64,000 nt of DNA from Chrysoporthe austroafricana. Its lineage: Eukaryota > Ascomycota > Sordariomycetes > Diaporthales > Cryphonectriaceae. Position 1 is the stretch's first letter. Every line of letters begins with the position of its first letter. The stretch spans positions 2,792,342 through 2,856,341 of the forward strand of contig JYIP02000007.1 in the NCBI GenBank assembly GCA_001051155.2, in the 5' to 3' direction. The notes under the pieces are model-generated. The model was given only the letters and a program-made list of their open reading frames with translations. It was not told where the DNA came from and did no database searches. Positions 41,601 to 51,589 of the stretch are shown here, piece after piece. Position numbers and translations under genes: made by a program.

Positions 41601-42720
41601 GACAAGGAGACGAGAACACCTACCAAAGCTTCAAGGCACGGACTCCTTGTCCATGCGCGCGAAGGGGGAAACCTGGGCGGCAACGATCACAACCAAGATG
41701 ACATCGACGAGGATGACAGTGCAAGGAAGGGGATAAGGCAGACGACCGCCCCGATGCAAAGACGATAGGGCGGAGCTGAAGATGACTCTTCCGCCGGCCA
41801 ACCTCAAGATGTATTTCCCGCCTCTTCTGCCGACCAACTTCCGCCGCGCGCGGGAACCAAGAAGGGGGGGGGGGCGCGTCTCTTCTCGCCGGCACGCCTC
41901 GCGATATATGTCTGTCCTTCTTCTTGTACCGGCCAACTTCCGCCGCGCGCGGGGACCAAAAACCGGGGGGCAGCGGCGACGATATAGCGGGTAGGGAGGT
42001 AGGTATTGGGAGGCGTTGTCGGAAGCGGCAGCGTCGGGGGGGGGGCGGGGCGCGTCTCTTCTCGCCGGCATGCCTCGCGATATGTTATTCCTCCTCTTCC
42101 GCCGGCCAACCTCAAGATGCATATCTCTTCCGACCAACCTCGATATGTATCCTTCTTCTTGCGCCGGCCTATCCCGAAATGTATGTTTCCTCCTCTTCTG
42201 CCGACCAACTTCCGCCGTGCGCGGGAACCAAGAAGGGGGGGGGCAAGTTCGATGGGAGGAGGCCTTGTCGGGGGGCAGCGTCGGGGGGGGAAGCGCGTCT
42301 CTTCTCGCCAGCACGCCTCGCGATATATTATCCCTCCTCTTGCACCGGCCAACCTCGAGATGTATTTCCTCCTCTTGCACCGGCCAACCTCGAGATGTGT
42401 TTCCTCTTCTTGTACCGCGCTTGGGGACCAAAAGCGCGCGCGGGGGGCGGGTGCAAGCTCGATACGGGGGACGGCGGCAATATAGCGGGTGGGGAGGGAG
42501 GTTATTGGGAGGCGTTGTCGGAAGAGGCAGCATGGGAGAGGAGCGCATCTCTTCTCGCCGGCACGCCTCGCGATGTACATGTTTCGTCCTCTTCCGCCGG
42601 CACGCCTCGACGTGTGTATATCTCCTCCTCTTCCGCCGGCACGCCTCGGTATGTGTATATCTCCTCCTCTTCCGCCAGCCAACTTCCATTGCGCGCGGGA
42701 ACCAAGCTCGACTGGGGGCT
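41600..42720. repeat. Diverged tandem array built from 30-45-nt modules
   Basis: Recurring modules: CGCCTCGCGATATRT, CCTCYTCTTSCRCCGGCC, AACCTCGAGATGTATTTCC, AACTTCCGCCGCGCGCGGGA with ACCAAGAAGGGGGGG, and TCTCTTCTCGCCGGCACGCC. They repeat more than a dozen times in both simple and higher-order arrangement (for instance 42320-42410 and 42560-42670). Similar modules reappear at 50690-50740 and 56820-56940. Long frames on both strands are array artefacts. Confidence 0.8.
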
Positions 42721-42825
42721 TATAGGAGCGGGGGGATGGCGGCGACGTGGCGGTAGGGAGGAGCTGGGAGCTGTGGTCAGCAGGAGGGAAGCTGGGAGCT
42801 GTGCGAGCTGTGGGAGCAGTGCGAG

Positions 42826-42968
42826 CAGTGGGAGCTGTTCAGGGGCAGTGGGAGCTGTTTAGGGGCAGTGGGAGCTGTTCAGGGGCAGTGGGAGCTGTTC
42901 AGGGGCAGTGGGAGCTGTTCAGGGGCAGTGGGAGCTGTTCAGGGGCAGTGGGAGCTGTTGGGCAGTGG
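42826..42968. repeat. 20-bp tandem array, about seven units
   Basis: The unit GGGAGCTGTTCAGGGGCAGT is almost perfectly repeated. Because 20 is not a multiple of 3, all three frames cycle through the same 20-residue peptide. Not coding. Confidence 0.9.
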
Positions 42969-43129
42969 GAGCTGCGCGCGCTGTGAGCGCTGTGAGCGCT
43001 GTGAGCGCTGGGAGGGCTGGGAGGGCTGTTCGAGTTGTTCGAGCTGTGGGGGCTGTGGGAGCTCTGGGAGCTCTGGGAGCTCTAGGAGCTCGAAGAGCTG
43101 TGCGAGAAGAGCCGTGGGAACAGTGTTGG

Positions 43130-44050
43130 GAAGGCTGTCAAGACATGAGCAGCTGGGAGAGCTATAAGGTATAATGCTCTGCACGCAGCTGCCCACTAGT
43201 GTGGACAGAAGAGGATGGGGAGGAGGAGGAACAGGAGGGTATGCTGGTAAGATACCAGCCCAGGACGGACGATACCTTTCAAGCAGCTGGCATGTGTGCA
43301 GAGGAGAGAACACCCACAGGGCATGATGCTGTCAGAGGAAAAGGAACAGGCATGCTGGGGAGACACCAGCCGACAAGGTGATAATGCCTGCCCTGCCTTG
43401 CCGGCCGGCAGACAGGCAGCTAGCCAGCAGCGCCCGCAGGGTGTAATGCTCTGCACGCAGCTGGCCACGAGGGAGGAGGTGTGCTGGGGACGCCATGCAA
43501 ACAGCTGGCTTCGACAAAGAGCCTCGACAGCTCAGGAGGGCAGTGATGCCATCACAGGCACGGGCTGGTCTGCACAGAGGAGGAACGCATGTGTCTGTGC
43601 GCGTGATTACGTGATTCGGCTATAGTCGGACATAAGCCTGCTCGGCTGTTGATCGCGCGGGGCACAGCAGGGGGACAGCTATATGCAAGCGGTATGCACG
43701 AAAGACAGCTGTATACGCGAAGGACAGCTGTATGAGCGAAGGACAGCTGTATACGCGAAGGACAGGCGAAGGACAGCTGTGAGAGCGAAGGACAGCTGTG
43801 TGTGCGAAGGACAGCTGTGTGCGCGGGCTAGCTCGTCTGCCCTGCTTGCCTCCCTGGCTCAGAAGCTCGCAAGAGGCATATGAACCTTGGGCAGCCGTTG
43901 GCGTATCGCATGCAGCGAGGTCTAGCTATGAATTATCCGCCTTCAGAAAGGCCCGAAGGGCTTGCCAGGCCCGCAATGGCCAAGAGTCTCCCCTCCCTCG
44001 TTCCATTGGCTGAAGCGCTGGCATCACCATCACTCTATCTACTTGTAAGC
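43130..44050. repeat. Segmental duplication, copy 2 (pair with 31005-32460)
   Basis: Carries the same ordered blocks as copy 1: TATAATGCTCTGCACGCAGC with TGCCCACTAGTGTGGACAGA; GTGATTACGTGATTCGGCTA and CTGCTCGGCTGTTGATCGCG (43607-43665); CAGAAGCTCGCAAGAGGCAT and AGTCTCCCCTCCCTCGTTCC (43859-44010). Differences are mainly transitions. A third fragment lies at 52978-53040. Confidence 0.75.
43690..43830. repeat. Tandem repeat of CGAAGGACAGCTGT
   Basis: Seven to eight units of GAAGGACAGCTGTRTRYGC at 14-21-nt spacing inside segmental copy 2. Copy 1 has none of this expansion. Confidence 0.75.
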
Positions 44051-44139
44051 CCACAGGGGGTCCTTGGCACCAAGTCCCTGTATTGCCCACCACTGCCCAC
44101 CATAACAGCGGACTGCCCAGTAAAACGCTCAATCCTCGC

Positions 44140-44215
44140 ATTGGGTCTACGCTTAGGGCGCTCTGTCTTCGCGGGCGGTGCTTGTTGGGGGGGGGGGGAT
44201 GCGTGCTCAACCGTC
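44140..44215 (-). repeat. R8 repeat copy
   Basis: On the minus strand: TTGAGCACGCATCCCCCCCC, CCAACAAGCACCGCCCGCGA and GAGCGCCCTAAGCG. R8 is a 70-80-nt module with a poly-C centre; other copies are listed at 48264-48660, 51590-51665, 53285-53575, 57310-57490 and 61545-61620. Confidence 0.75.
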
Positions 44216-44550
44216 TCGGGCTGGGCGGGAAGATGTGTGCCGTGTCCGCCTGCGCTACGTTCGACGCCAATGCATATTTGCCTCGTCTTTGCCTGCGCCA
44301 AGTTGATGCATGTTCGACCATTTGGAGGGCGGCGAGGCGGACGACCGGTGGGCGGGAAGATGTATGCTTGGGAATGCGTGGACTTCACCTTCAGTGAGGG
44401 GGAGGGAATGGAATGCGTGGACTTGGACAGAATGGAAGTGCATGACCTGGTGGAGGACGTGGACATGTCGGAGATGGAATGCGTGGACTTAAGACAGGAT
44501 GAAATTGCATGTTGAACTTTTGATAATGAGTGTGTGTGTGTGCATGATCA

Positions 44551-44637
44551 GGCTGTCATAGCCCACACCACGTCTGCATAGACCTTCCAGCTCTGGCGCG
44601 GTGAGCATCATATCGCCCTTAGAATGAAATTGCATGT
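44551..44637 (-). repeat. Extra copy of the family A 3' end
   Basis: GCATAGACCTTCCAGCTCTG, GCGCGGTGAGCATCATATCG duplicates the last codons of the adjacent gene (44640-44720). The same extra tail with the same CCCTTAGAATGAAATTGCAT spacer lies at 46016-46110 beside the second gene. Confidence 0.75.
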
Positions 44638-45450
44638 TCAGGCTATCGCATCCCACACGATGTCTGCATAGACCTCCAGCTCCTGCGCGGTAAGAACCAC
44701 ATCACCCTCGCCGGGGCCCGGCTCGCGCAGGAAGAGATGCCGGAAGGACAAGACCAGTGCGCCGCTTATATTGAATGTCGGGGGGACTATCGGGTTCCTG
44801 GTAATAGTGATGGTCTGCTGCAAGACAGGCACCGGGGTGGCTGTAGACCGGGTATTGGTCGCCCCAGGGCGGGACGGGTGGGCCGGGACCTCTTCCTCCC
44901 ATCGCTCGATGATAATAGCCTGGCGCGTGCGGTCCCACCAGGCCAGGAGGACAATCTTGATATCGTGCTCGGAGGCGGCAAACCACCACCGCATATCCAG
45001 GTGCAGGTAATGCTGGGTCTCGGCATAGCCAGACTCGATAACGAGAGTAGGCCAGGCAATAGGTCCTGGACGTGGGCTTCCTGACGAATCAGCTTGGCCC
45101 GCCCCCGTATTTCGCTTTGCATAACATGTCGTAGCCCCTATAGAAAACCAGTGCGTTCTCAAGCCCATAAGGGAAATCTTCGATCGGATTTCCCAATATA
45201 GCTCCCCATGCATCCCCTCGTGTAGTCGGGTAGGGATAGCGACGAAAAGGGTCCTCGTACTAGTATCATAGCGGCGCAGGCGGCCGAGATATCGTCGCCC
45301 GATCATGCTGTCCAGGCGGTCGTAATCGGCAAATTGGACATCTGTAACGATGATCAAGTCGTGAGGGGGGTCTCGGCAGGCCAGGTCCATATCATGATAG
45401 AAGCGCTCCACAGTAGTAAAGCGCAGCGTGGGGATGCGGATGTCAGCCAT
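44638..45450 (-). CDS. Family A protein with PD-(D/E)XK-like pattern, copy A2 (270 aa, single exon)
   Basis: Continuous frame from ATG 45448-45450 (MADIRIPTLRFTTVERFYHD). Conserved blocks: DLIIVTDVQFADYDRLDS (about 35-52), RRYDTSTRTLFVAIPTRLHE, then the core WPTLVIESGYAETQHYLHLD, MRWWFAASEHDIKIVLLAWW, IIIERWEEE, and a C-terminal LVLSFRHLFLREPGPGEGDV. The invariant E (VIESG), D (LDMRWW) and K (DIKIVLL) across A1-A3 resemble the PD-(D/E)XK nuclease-like fold (Uma2-type arrangement); activity is not shown. A2 lacks the intron of A1 and A3; the sequence joins exactly at the splice point (IIVTDV), so it may be a processed copy or have lost the intron. A (GT)n tract of about 200 bp starts 34 bp before the ATG. 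Fungal family, function unknown. Confidence 0.75.
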   Translation of the reverse strand: MADIRIPTLRFTTVERFYHDMDLACRDPPHDLIIVTDVQFADYDRLDSMIGRRYLGRLRRYDTSTRTLFVAIPTRLHEGMHGELYWEIRSKISLMGLRTHWFSIGATTCYAKRNTGAGQADSSGSPRPGPIAWPTLVIESGYAETQHYLHLDMRWWFAASEHDIKIVLLAWWDRTRQAIIIERWEEEVPAHPSRPGATNTRSTATPVPVLQQTITITRNPIVPPTFNISGALVLSFRHLFLREPGPGEGDVVLTAQELEVYADIVWDAIA

Positions 45451-45483
45451 GGTGGGCAGAGGTGTGTGGGCGATGTATGTGTG

Positions 45484-45502
45484 TGTGTGAGGATGTGTGT
45501 GT

Positions 45503-45592
<90 letters not shown>

Positions 45593-45600
45593 TGTGTGTG

Positions 45601-45689
<89 letters not shown>
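45484..45689. repeat. (GT)n microsatellite, about 200 bp
   Basis: Nearly perfect (GT)n interrupted at 45588-45606 by GGGTGTGTGTGTGTTTTGT. It sits directly upstream of A2. The A3 upstream region has only a short GTGTGTATGTGTGTGTGTG. Confidence 0.97.
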
Positions 45690-45690
<1 letters not shown>

Positions 45691-45764
45691 TGTGTGCCAG
45701 AACAGCCCGCGGAGATCAAAAAGAGATCGGCATTAAACACATGTCAGGCAACCAATAACAGACC

Positions 45765-45860
45765 GGTATGCCGTGTCCGCCTGCGCTAAGTCGACGCCAT
45801 GCATGTTTGCCTCGTCTGCCTGCGCTAAGTGCGACGCCAATGCATGTTTGCCTTCTTTGC
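45765..45860. repeat. 36-40-bp minisatellite (TGCGCTAAGT/GACGCCA unit)
   Basis: The unit TGCCTGCGCTAAGTCGACGC with CATGCATGTTTGCCTCGTC is repeated here and at 44235-44320, 47395-47555, 47740-47830 and 48035-48115. It flanks both family A genes. Confidence 0.8.
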
Positions 45861-46144
45861 TGTGTCGTATGTCGCAGGGGGATATGGAATGTTGGTTGGT
45901 TCGTCGACACGGTGGGGAGGAGGACATGTCAGAGATGGAATGCGTGGACGTAGAATGAAATGCATTGTTGAACTTTTGATCATGTGTGTGTATGTGTGTA
46001 TGCATGACCCATCACAGGCTATCACATCCCACACGACGTCTGTATAGAACCTCCAGCTCTGGCGCGGTGAGCACCATATCGCCCTTAGAATGAAATTGCA
46101 TGTTGAACTTTTGATAATGATAATGATATATGTATATGCATGAC

Positions 46145-47119
46145 CTATCGGGCTATCAGATTCCATACCATGCCTGCATAGGCCTCCAGCTCTGGCGCGG
46201 CGAAGACAATATCGCCCTCGCCGGGGCCCGGATCGCGCAGGAAGAGACGCCGGAAGGACAAGACCAATGCGCCGCTAACGATGGTGAATGTCCGGGGGAC
46301 GGTCGTCGGGTCCCGCGTGATGGTGATAGTTTGCTGCAAGACAGGCACCGGGGTGGGCGTGGCCGTGGACCGCGTGTTGGTGGCGCCAGGGCGGGACGGA
46401 TAGGCCGGGATCTCCTCTTCCCATCGCTCGATTATAAGAGCCTGGCGCGTGCGGTCCCACCAGGCCAGGAGGACAATCTTAACATCGTGATCGGATGCGG
46501 CAAACCACCACCGCATGTCCAGGCGTAGGTACTGCTGTGATTCTGAATACCCAGACTCGATAACGAGGGTAGGCCAGCTACCGGGTTCTCCGCGTTCTGG
46601 CCATGGGCCTCCTGAAGAATCCCCTTCGCCGCTCCCATCGCCAGCCCCAGTATTTGGCTTTGTATGATATCTCGCCGCCGCTGCATCAAACCAGCGCATT
46701 TCCGAGCCCATAGTGAAAATCTGAAAAGTGATTTTCCCATAAAGCCTTGCGTGTATGATCTCGTGTGAAAGGGTAGGGATGGTGACGAAGAGCATTTTCG
46801 TGCTGGCATCATAACGGCGCAGGCGGATATACGGTCGTTGCCCGGTATCGCTATCCAGGCGGTCGAAATCGGCAGGTCGGACATCTTGGCAGCCAGTCAG
46901 TATGAAAGAGACCAGCCAGACAGGGGGGGGTGGGTGCATACCTGTGACGATGATCAAGTCGTGGGGGGGGTCGGGGCCGAGGCAGGCCAGGGCCATGTCA
47001 TGATTGAAGCGCTCTACAGTGGTAAAGCGCAGCGTGGGTACGCCGTCATTGTCATTGTCTGCCATGACGGACGTGGGAGGGGTGGAGACGGACATTGCCA
47101 GGGGCGACGCGGCAGCCAT
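46145..47119 (-). CDS. Family A protein with PD-(D/E)XK-like pattern, copy A3 (one 57-nt intron, 305 aa)
   Basis: The frame is open from ATG 47117-47119, but 46885-46941 is best read as an intron (gtatgc...ctgac...ccaag, 57 nt, so the frame is preserved either way). Removing it gives IIVTDVRPADFDRLDS, matching A2 and the intron position of A1. An alternative start at MADNDND (about 47061) aligns with A2; the extra N-terminal 19 residues (MAAASPLAMSVSTPPTS...) may or may not be used. Core: WPTLVIESGYSESQQYLRLD, MRWWFAASDHDVKIVLLAWW, IIERWEEE; end: LVLSFRRLFLRDPGPGEGDI. Same E/D/K pattern as A2. A3 and A2 are a tandem pair produced by duplication of a unit of about 1.4 kb including the 3' tail repeat. 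Confidence 0.75.
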   Translation of the reverse strand: MAAASPLAMSVSTPPTSVMADNDNDGVPTLRFTTVERFNHDMALACLGPDPPHDLIIVTGMHPPPPVWLVSFILTGCQDVRPADFDRLDSDTGQRPYIRLRRYDASTKMLFVTIPTLSHEIIHARLYGKITFQIFTMGSEMRWFDAAAARYHTKPNTGAGDGSGEGDSSGGPWPERGEPGSWPTLVIESGYSESQQYLRLDMRWWFAASDHDVKIVLLAWWDRTRQALIIERWEEEIPAYPSRPGATNTRSTATPTPVPVLQQTITITRDPTTVPRTFTIVSGALVLSFRRLFLRDPGPGEGDIVFAAPELEAYAGMVWNLIAR

Positions 47120-47184
47120 GGTGGGCAGAGGTGATGATGGTGTCTTCTTTGGCTGGTGTGGCGATGTGTGTATGTGTGTGTGTG

Positions 47185-47275
47185 AGATCGGAGATGAAGA
47201 GATCGGAGATCAAGAAAGAAAGAGATCGGAGATCAAGAAAGAGATCGGAGATCAGGAAAGAGATCGGCAACAGGA
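47185..47275. repeat. Tandem GAGATCGGAGATCAAGAAA repeats upstream of A3
   Basis: Four to five units of about 19-20 nt, 70-155 bp before the A3 ATG. Confidence 0.85.
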
Positions 47276-47389
47276 CAACAAACAGTGCATGAAATGCTGC
47301 GCGCTGAGTGGCCAGAGGGCGGCGCACGGACGTCGCGCCTTCCCCACACCTCGCTAAGACAGACACCGGTCGCCGGATGTGGTGGTGAT

Positions 47390-48263
47390 TGCCTGGATTG
47401 CCTGCGCTAACGTCGACGCCATGCATGTTTGCCTCGTCCTTGCCTGCGCCAATGCATGTTTGCCTTTGCTGTGTCTTGGGTGGTTGGTTCGTCGACACGG
47501 TGGAGGGGGGGAGACATGTTTGCCTGCGCTAAGTGCGACGCCATGACATCGGGGCCGGGAATATTGACAAAGAGGAAAAGGACTTGGCTCACCGGCCGCA
47601 TGTGTGTCTTAGGGGAAATGGAATGGGAACTTGGTGGTGGTGGTCGACACAGTTTGCGGTAGAGGGGAGGGGGGGGTCAAGACACAGACAGCGACAACAA
47701 CCACGACCTCCGCGACAGCGATGTATTGTGTGCCGTGCCGTGTCCGCCTGCGCTAACGTCGACGCCATGCATGTCTGCCGTGTCCGAGCCGCGTGTCGAC
47801 GCAATGCATCCGGTTTCGTTGAGGGGCAGCTGAGGCGGACATGACAAAGAGAAAAGGGAGCTTGGGCGCACCCGGGTCCGCATCCGGCGACGTGCAATGT
47901 TTCAGGGGGAAATGAATCATCGGAACTTGGGGGTGGTGGTGGTGGTGGTGGTGGCGGTGATGGAGGTGCAAGACCACAGACAGCGACGACGGCGACAACA
48001 ACAACCACGACCTCCGCGACGGCGATGTATTGTGCCGTGCCTTGTTTGCCTGCGCTACGTTCGACGCCAATGCATATTTGCCTCGTCTGCCTGCGCCAAG
48101 TTGATGCATGTTCGACCATTTTGAGGGCAGCGAAGGCGGAACATGGCATGGGGAGGATCGACATGACCGGTGGGGGCTCTCTGTCCGCCGAACCAAGTCT
48201 GCTGCGGGCGCTGTTGGGGGGGGGCCTGGGAGGGGTGCTGCGTGTTCGATCACCACCCAGTCC
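47390..48263. repeat. Minisatellite-bearing intergenic region
   Basis: Copies of the CGCTAACGTCGACGCCATGC minisatellite and GGTGGTGGTGGT/GACAACAACCACGACCTCCG units occur in two similar halves (about 47690-47770 and 47970-48060), indicating a local duplication. Frames are not credible genes. Confidence 0.6.
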
Positions 48264-48660
48264 ATACCTGTTATGACTAATTCTCGCCATTCTTGGGGTC
48301 CATACTTGTTGGAATTGCAGTCTTCTGGCACCATTGGGTAAATCCCAATCCACCATTAGGTCTATACCTAAGGCGTTCCATCTCTGCGGGCGCTGCTTAT
48401 TTTTTTTTTGAGGGGGGGGAGCCTGGGTGTTCAACCGTCGTGGCGAGATCATGTCCCAGCCCAGCACCATCCATCCGAGCCCCCCCCCCCAAAGAAAAAG
48501 CAGCGCCCGCGAAGATTGAGCGCTCTAAGTAGTTACAATAGTGCTGCAGAGAGAGTTTTACAAGTATAGGCCCAATGGTGCCAGAAGACTGCAAATTCCA
48601 ACAAGTATGGACCCCAAGGGCGGCGAGGATTAGTCATTACGAGTTGCCGGCCGGAGGCCC
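48264..48660. repeat. Fold-back (inverted) pair of R8 elements
   Basis: The left arm (48264-48445, minus orientation) and right arm (48475-48660, plus orientation) share GCAGCGCCCGC, CCCAATGGTGCCAGAAGACT, TTCCAACAAGTATGGACCCC and the outer GGCGAGRATTAGTCAT. The loop is about 30-40 nt. Each arm has a poly-C/poly-A junction. Strong potential to form a long hairpin. Confidence 0.8.
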
Positions 48661-48784
48661 AGCCCGCAAGAATTGAACGGCGGTGGTGGTTGGATATGTA
48701 CGAGGGTACACGGCGGCCTGGACTGCGCTGACCTAGTTGGCGAACGAGGTAATCGTCTGGCTGTAAGGAGCTATTGTGGATGTC

Positions 48785-48870
48785 GATGCTCTGAGTGATC
48801 ACTCCCAGTGGCTGGGAATGACGAGGGTCTGTCGGGTCAGGCCAGCGCACTTGGCCGAGCACACACCCGT
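48785..48870 (+). repeat. R7 repeat copy
   Basis: GAGTGATCACTCCCAGTGGC, TGGGAATGACGAGGGTCTGT, GGGTCAGGCCAGCGCACTTG with GCCGAGCAC match 20645-20755. Confidence 0.75.
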
Positions 48871-49260
48871 AAAGGCAAGGCAATGTCCGTTGCACGTCCG
48901 TCTAGAGGCTGGGTTGCAGCTGTGGTACTTGAGTCCAGAGGGTGAATTGTGGTTATAAAAGAGAGAAAGTCTAGTATACAGGCGACAGTATGTCTCGAGC
49001 CCTATGCTAACCCGCCGCCCCCGCCTCCGAGACCGAGGCCGTGATATAAGAGAATGGGTATAGTGACTATGAATATGCTGTGCCGTACCAAGTCCGAACG
49101 GGACCTCCTGAACCAAGACCGAAAGAAAGCTACCAGCGCGACCAACTCAGCGCGACCAACTCAGCGCGACCAACTCAAACAGATCACGCCCCGGGGCGAT
49201 CGAAAGAGCTCCCGAAGTCCCTGGGCGATCCAGGCTGGCAACTGGCTAGCTAGCTAGCTT
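48871..49260. other. Intergenic, no gene recognised
   Basis: Contains a triple GCGCGACCAACTCA repeat (about 49135-49170). No coding signature. Confidence 0.45.
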
Positions 49261-49261
49261 G

Positions 49262-49352
49262 CCGGCCAACCAGGGACCAGCCAGCCAGCGGTGTGGCCAG
49301 CCAGCCAGCGATGTGGCCAGCCAGCCAGCGATGTGGCCAGCCAGCCAGCGAT
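49262..49352. repeat. CCAG-type tetranucleotide array
   Basis: CCAGCCAGCCAGCGATGTGG repeated four times. Same tetranucleotide theme as 51900-52000, 56940-57290 and 61036-61230. Confidence 0.85.
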
Positions 49353-49354
49353 AG

Positions 49355-49640
49355 CAACCTGTTGGCGTGCGTGCAGTCAGTCACCTACCTATCCCCTATC
49401 CCCCGTCCCTCTTGCGGATGCGAGGCCTGGGGCGAGCGAAAGAGCCTAGCTGGCAAGATTCGTCCCCTGAGAGGTAGGGGGGGGCATAAGAGATCGCAGT
49501 ATGCATCACCGCCGGGGCTTCGCGCGCGAGCATACAGCCCTCGGGCCAACTCGGCGCGGCAGGACAACACGAGGAGAAGGTCGCGCGAGCGACAAGACAA
49601 AAGGATACGACGACAAGAGGGGTCGCTGCGAGAGTAAAGG
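49355..49640 (+). repeat. Dispersed repeat R9, transition-mutated copy
   Basis: Corresponds to 40825-41070. Examples against the other copy: CTATCCCCTATC for CTGTCCCCCATC, CGGATGCGAG for CGGACGCGAG. The excess of C-to-T/G-to-A changes suggests RIP. Confidence 0.8.
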
Positions 49641-49899
49641 GGGCAAGGCGACGGGCACAGGTCTTTACGACAGCGGGCCTGTGCTTGATGGCGCGCACGT
49701 CTCTGGAGATAACCTGGCAAGCCTTGAGCACACTCTGGCGAGGCTGGGGGGGTTGCTTGTTGCTTGGGGCGGTGGAAAACAACAGCTGGGGGACGTGAAA
49801 GGCAACCCGGGGTTGGCGACGACGGCTGGGGTAAGGGAGACGATGGGAGGGGATCAGGCCCAAGATCGTGGGTCCCCTGCCTTCTTGGAGGAATAATCA

Positions 49900-50290
49900 G
49901 GCAAGCTGATCTGTATCTGTTTTGAGGGGCTGTAGGTCTGATCTGCAGTCCGGGCTTCGGGCATTCCGTAACAGCCGAGTCTGGCAGCGCGGCCTGCGAA
50001 CAACAGCAGCACAGAGGGTCTTGCGCCCTTGCCACCCCCGGCAATAGCTTCAGACAAGCTATATCTTGTCCTTTCCAGGTAGTTTCGGGCCGTGCAGGCC
50101 TGGGTAGCGAGCGTGATGCCGTCCGGACTGATCGTCGGGGTGGTCTTTGGGGCGCGGGCGCTCAGCGAGGGCGCGGGCGGCAGGCAGAGGCACAGAGTGG
50201 ATTTCGTACCAAGCACCCGCCATACCACACCACACGATGCCACACACGCCGCAAACCACACCATACATAACGCGCCGTACTGCTACCATT
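49900..50290 (+). repeat. Dispersed repeat R2, copy 3
   Basis: CCTTTCCAGGTAGTTTCGGG, CCGTCCGGACTGATCGTCGG, GGCAGGCAGAGGCACAGAGT, GGATTTCGTACCAAGCACC, then a CATACCACACC tail (50215-50285). Order as in the other plus copies. Confidence 0.7.
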
Positions 50291-51226
50291 ACCGCCCGGG
50301 GGGGGGGGTGCGGACATTTAACGAGAAGCCTGGAGATATAGTAAGGGGGTTAAGGAATAGACGTGAACGACGCGTGGGAAGCACCACCTCTACTACCACC
50401 ACCATAACACCACACCACAATACCATACCACAACGCGCCGTACCGCTAACACTCACGCCTGGGAAGGCGCAGATACTTGACAGCGGCCAGGGGATAGATC
50501 GCGAGGCGCAAGGGAGGCCTGGGAACGACAAAAGGGAAGAAGGCAGGCAACGCGAGGTTGGCGACAACAAAGGGGAGGCTCGGGGACAAACTAAAAGCGC
50601 CCAGTAATAATAGGGGGAGGCGAAACGATACGGACTGCTTGTCCATGCGCGCGAAGAGAACCTGGACGACAACCATAACGGGGACTTTCTTCCGACCAAC
50701 CTCAAGATATATTTCTTCCGACCAACCTCGATATGTATGCGCGCGCGTCGCAGGGCGCAAAAGGATATCTGAGGACGATAAAAGGGCGGTTCAAAACAAC
50801 TAGAGAACATATTACGGATACGCGAGCAGGCAATGCGAGCCCGACGATAACAAGGGGAAGCTCAAGGATAACCTGGAGGCGACAGAAGGGGGCGGGGGAC
50901 GGACGTGATATCGCGGGATTCAATATCGGAAGTCAGTATTACGATGCATAAGCAGGCTTTGGGATATTATTCCAGGAACTGATCAGGTATATCAGATAAT
51001 CTGGGAACGACTATGCGTATATCGGGTACTGTCGGCGCTATAACCGAAGCTGCTTTCTGAAAACCGACAAACCAAAGATACGGACTGCTTGTCCATACGC
51101 GCGAGGAACCTGGACGATAATTACGATAGGGAAGACAGGAGAAGTTAAAAACAACTAGGGACGACGAGATAGAAGATCGAAAAAGCATATACTACGGACT
51201 TGCCTGTACGCGCGCGGGGGCGAAAC
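50291..51226. repeat. Mixed degenerate repeats
   Basis: 50375-50460 repeats the ACC-rich tail of R2. 50690-50740 repeats the TTCCGACCAACCTCRATATG module of 41.6-42.7 kb. TACGGACTGCTTGTCCATGC recurs at 50630, 51078 and elsewhere. No gene recognised. Confidence 0.6.
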
Positions 51227-51480
51227 CTGGACAGCGCCATAGCATCTCGTGCCCGGCCGACTTACCTTCTATACGGGGGATAACGATAAATAGCATGCTG
51301 TATATCCTGTCAGGCGATATTGCCGCAACAAAAGGGACGTTAAGAACAATCCGGGATGACAGAAGGGATATTGATAGCAGCGCAAAGATATGGGACTGCT
51401 TGTTTCCATGCGCGGAGGACAGGGCAGGGAGGAAGACAAGCGTGGTGCGTGGCGACCGCAATGCGAAGACGACAGACAGT
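51227..51480 (+). repeat. Dispersed repeat R6, copy 3
   Basis: ACAGCGCCATAGCATCTCGT, GCCCGGCCGACTTACCTTCT and AGGCGATATTGCCGCAACAA match 30200-30310 with transition differences. Confidence 0.8.
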
Positions 51481-51589
51481 CAAGATGTATATCCCTCCTT
51501 TTCCGTTTCGTCGATAGACTTGTCAGCCAGAGTATGGACACCGGTGAAGATGAGTCGTCAGAACTGTGGACCGGAGGGTACTTGAGCCT

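Noticed and set aside
40643..41683. 346-codon minus-strand frame
   Set aside because: Low-complexity Pro/Ser/Arg sequence crossing repeat R9 and GC-rich text; the R9 duplicate at 49.4 kb does not preserve it.
41600..42720. Frames of 290-350 codons on both strands
   Set aside because: They run through a modular tandem array and show the same peptides repeating; no domain and no codon bias.
45484..45736. Long Cys-Val or His-Thr repeat open frames on both strands
   Set aside because: They are translations of the (GT)n microsatellite, open in every frame by composition.
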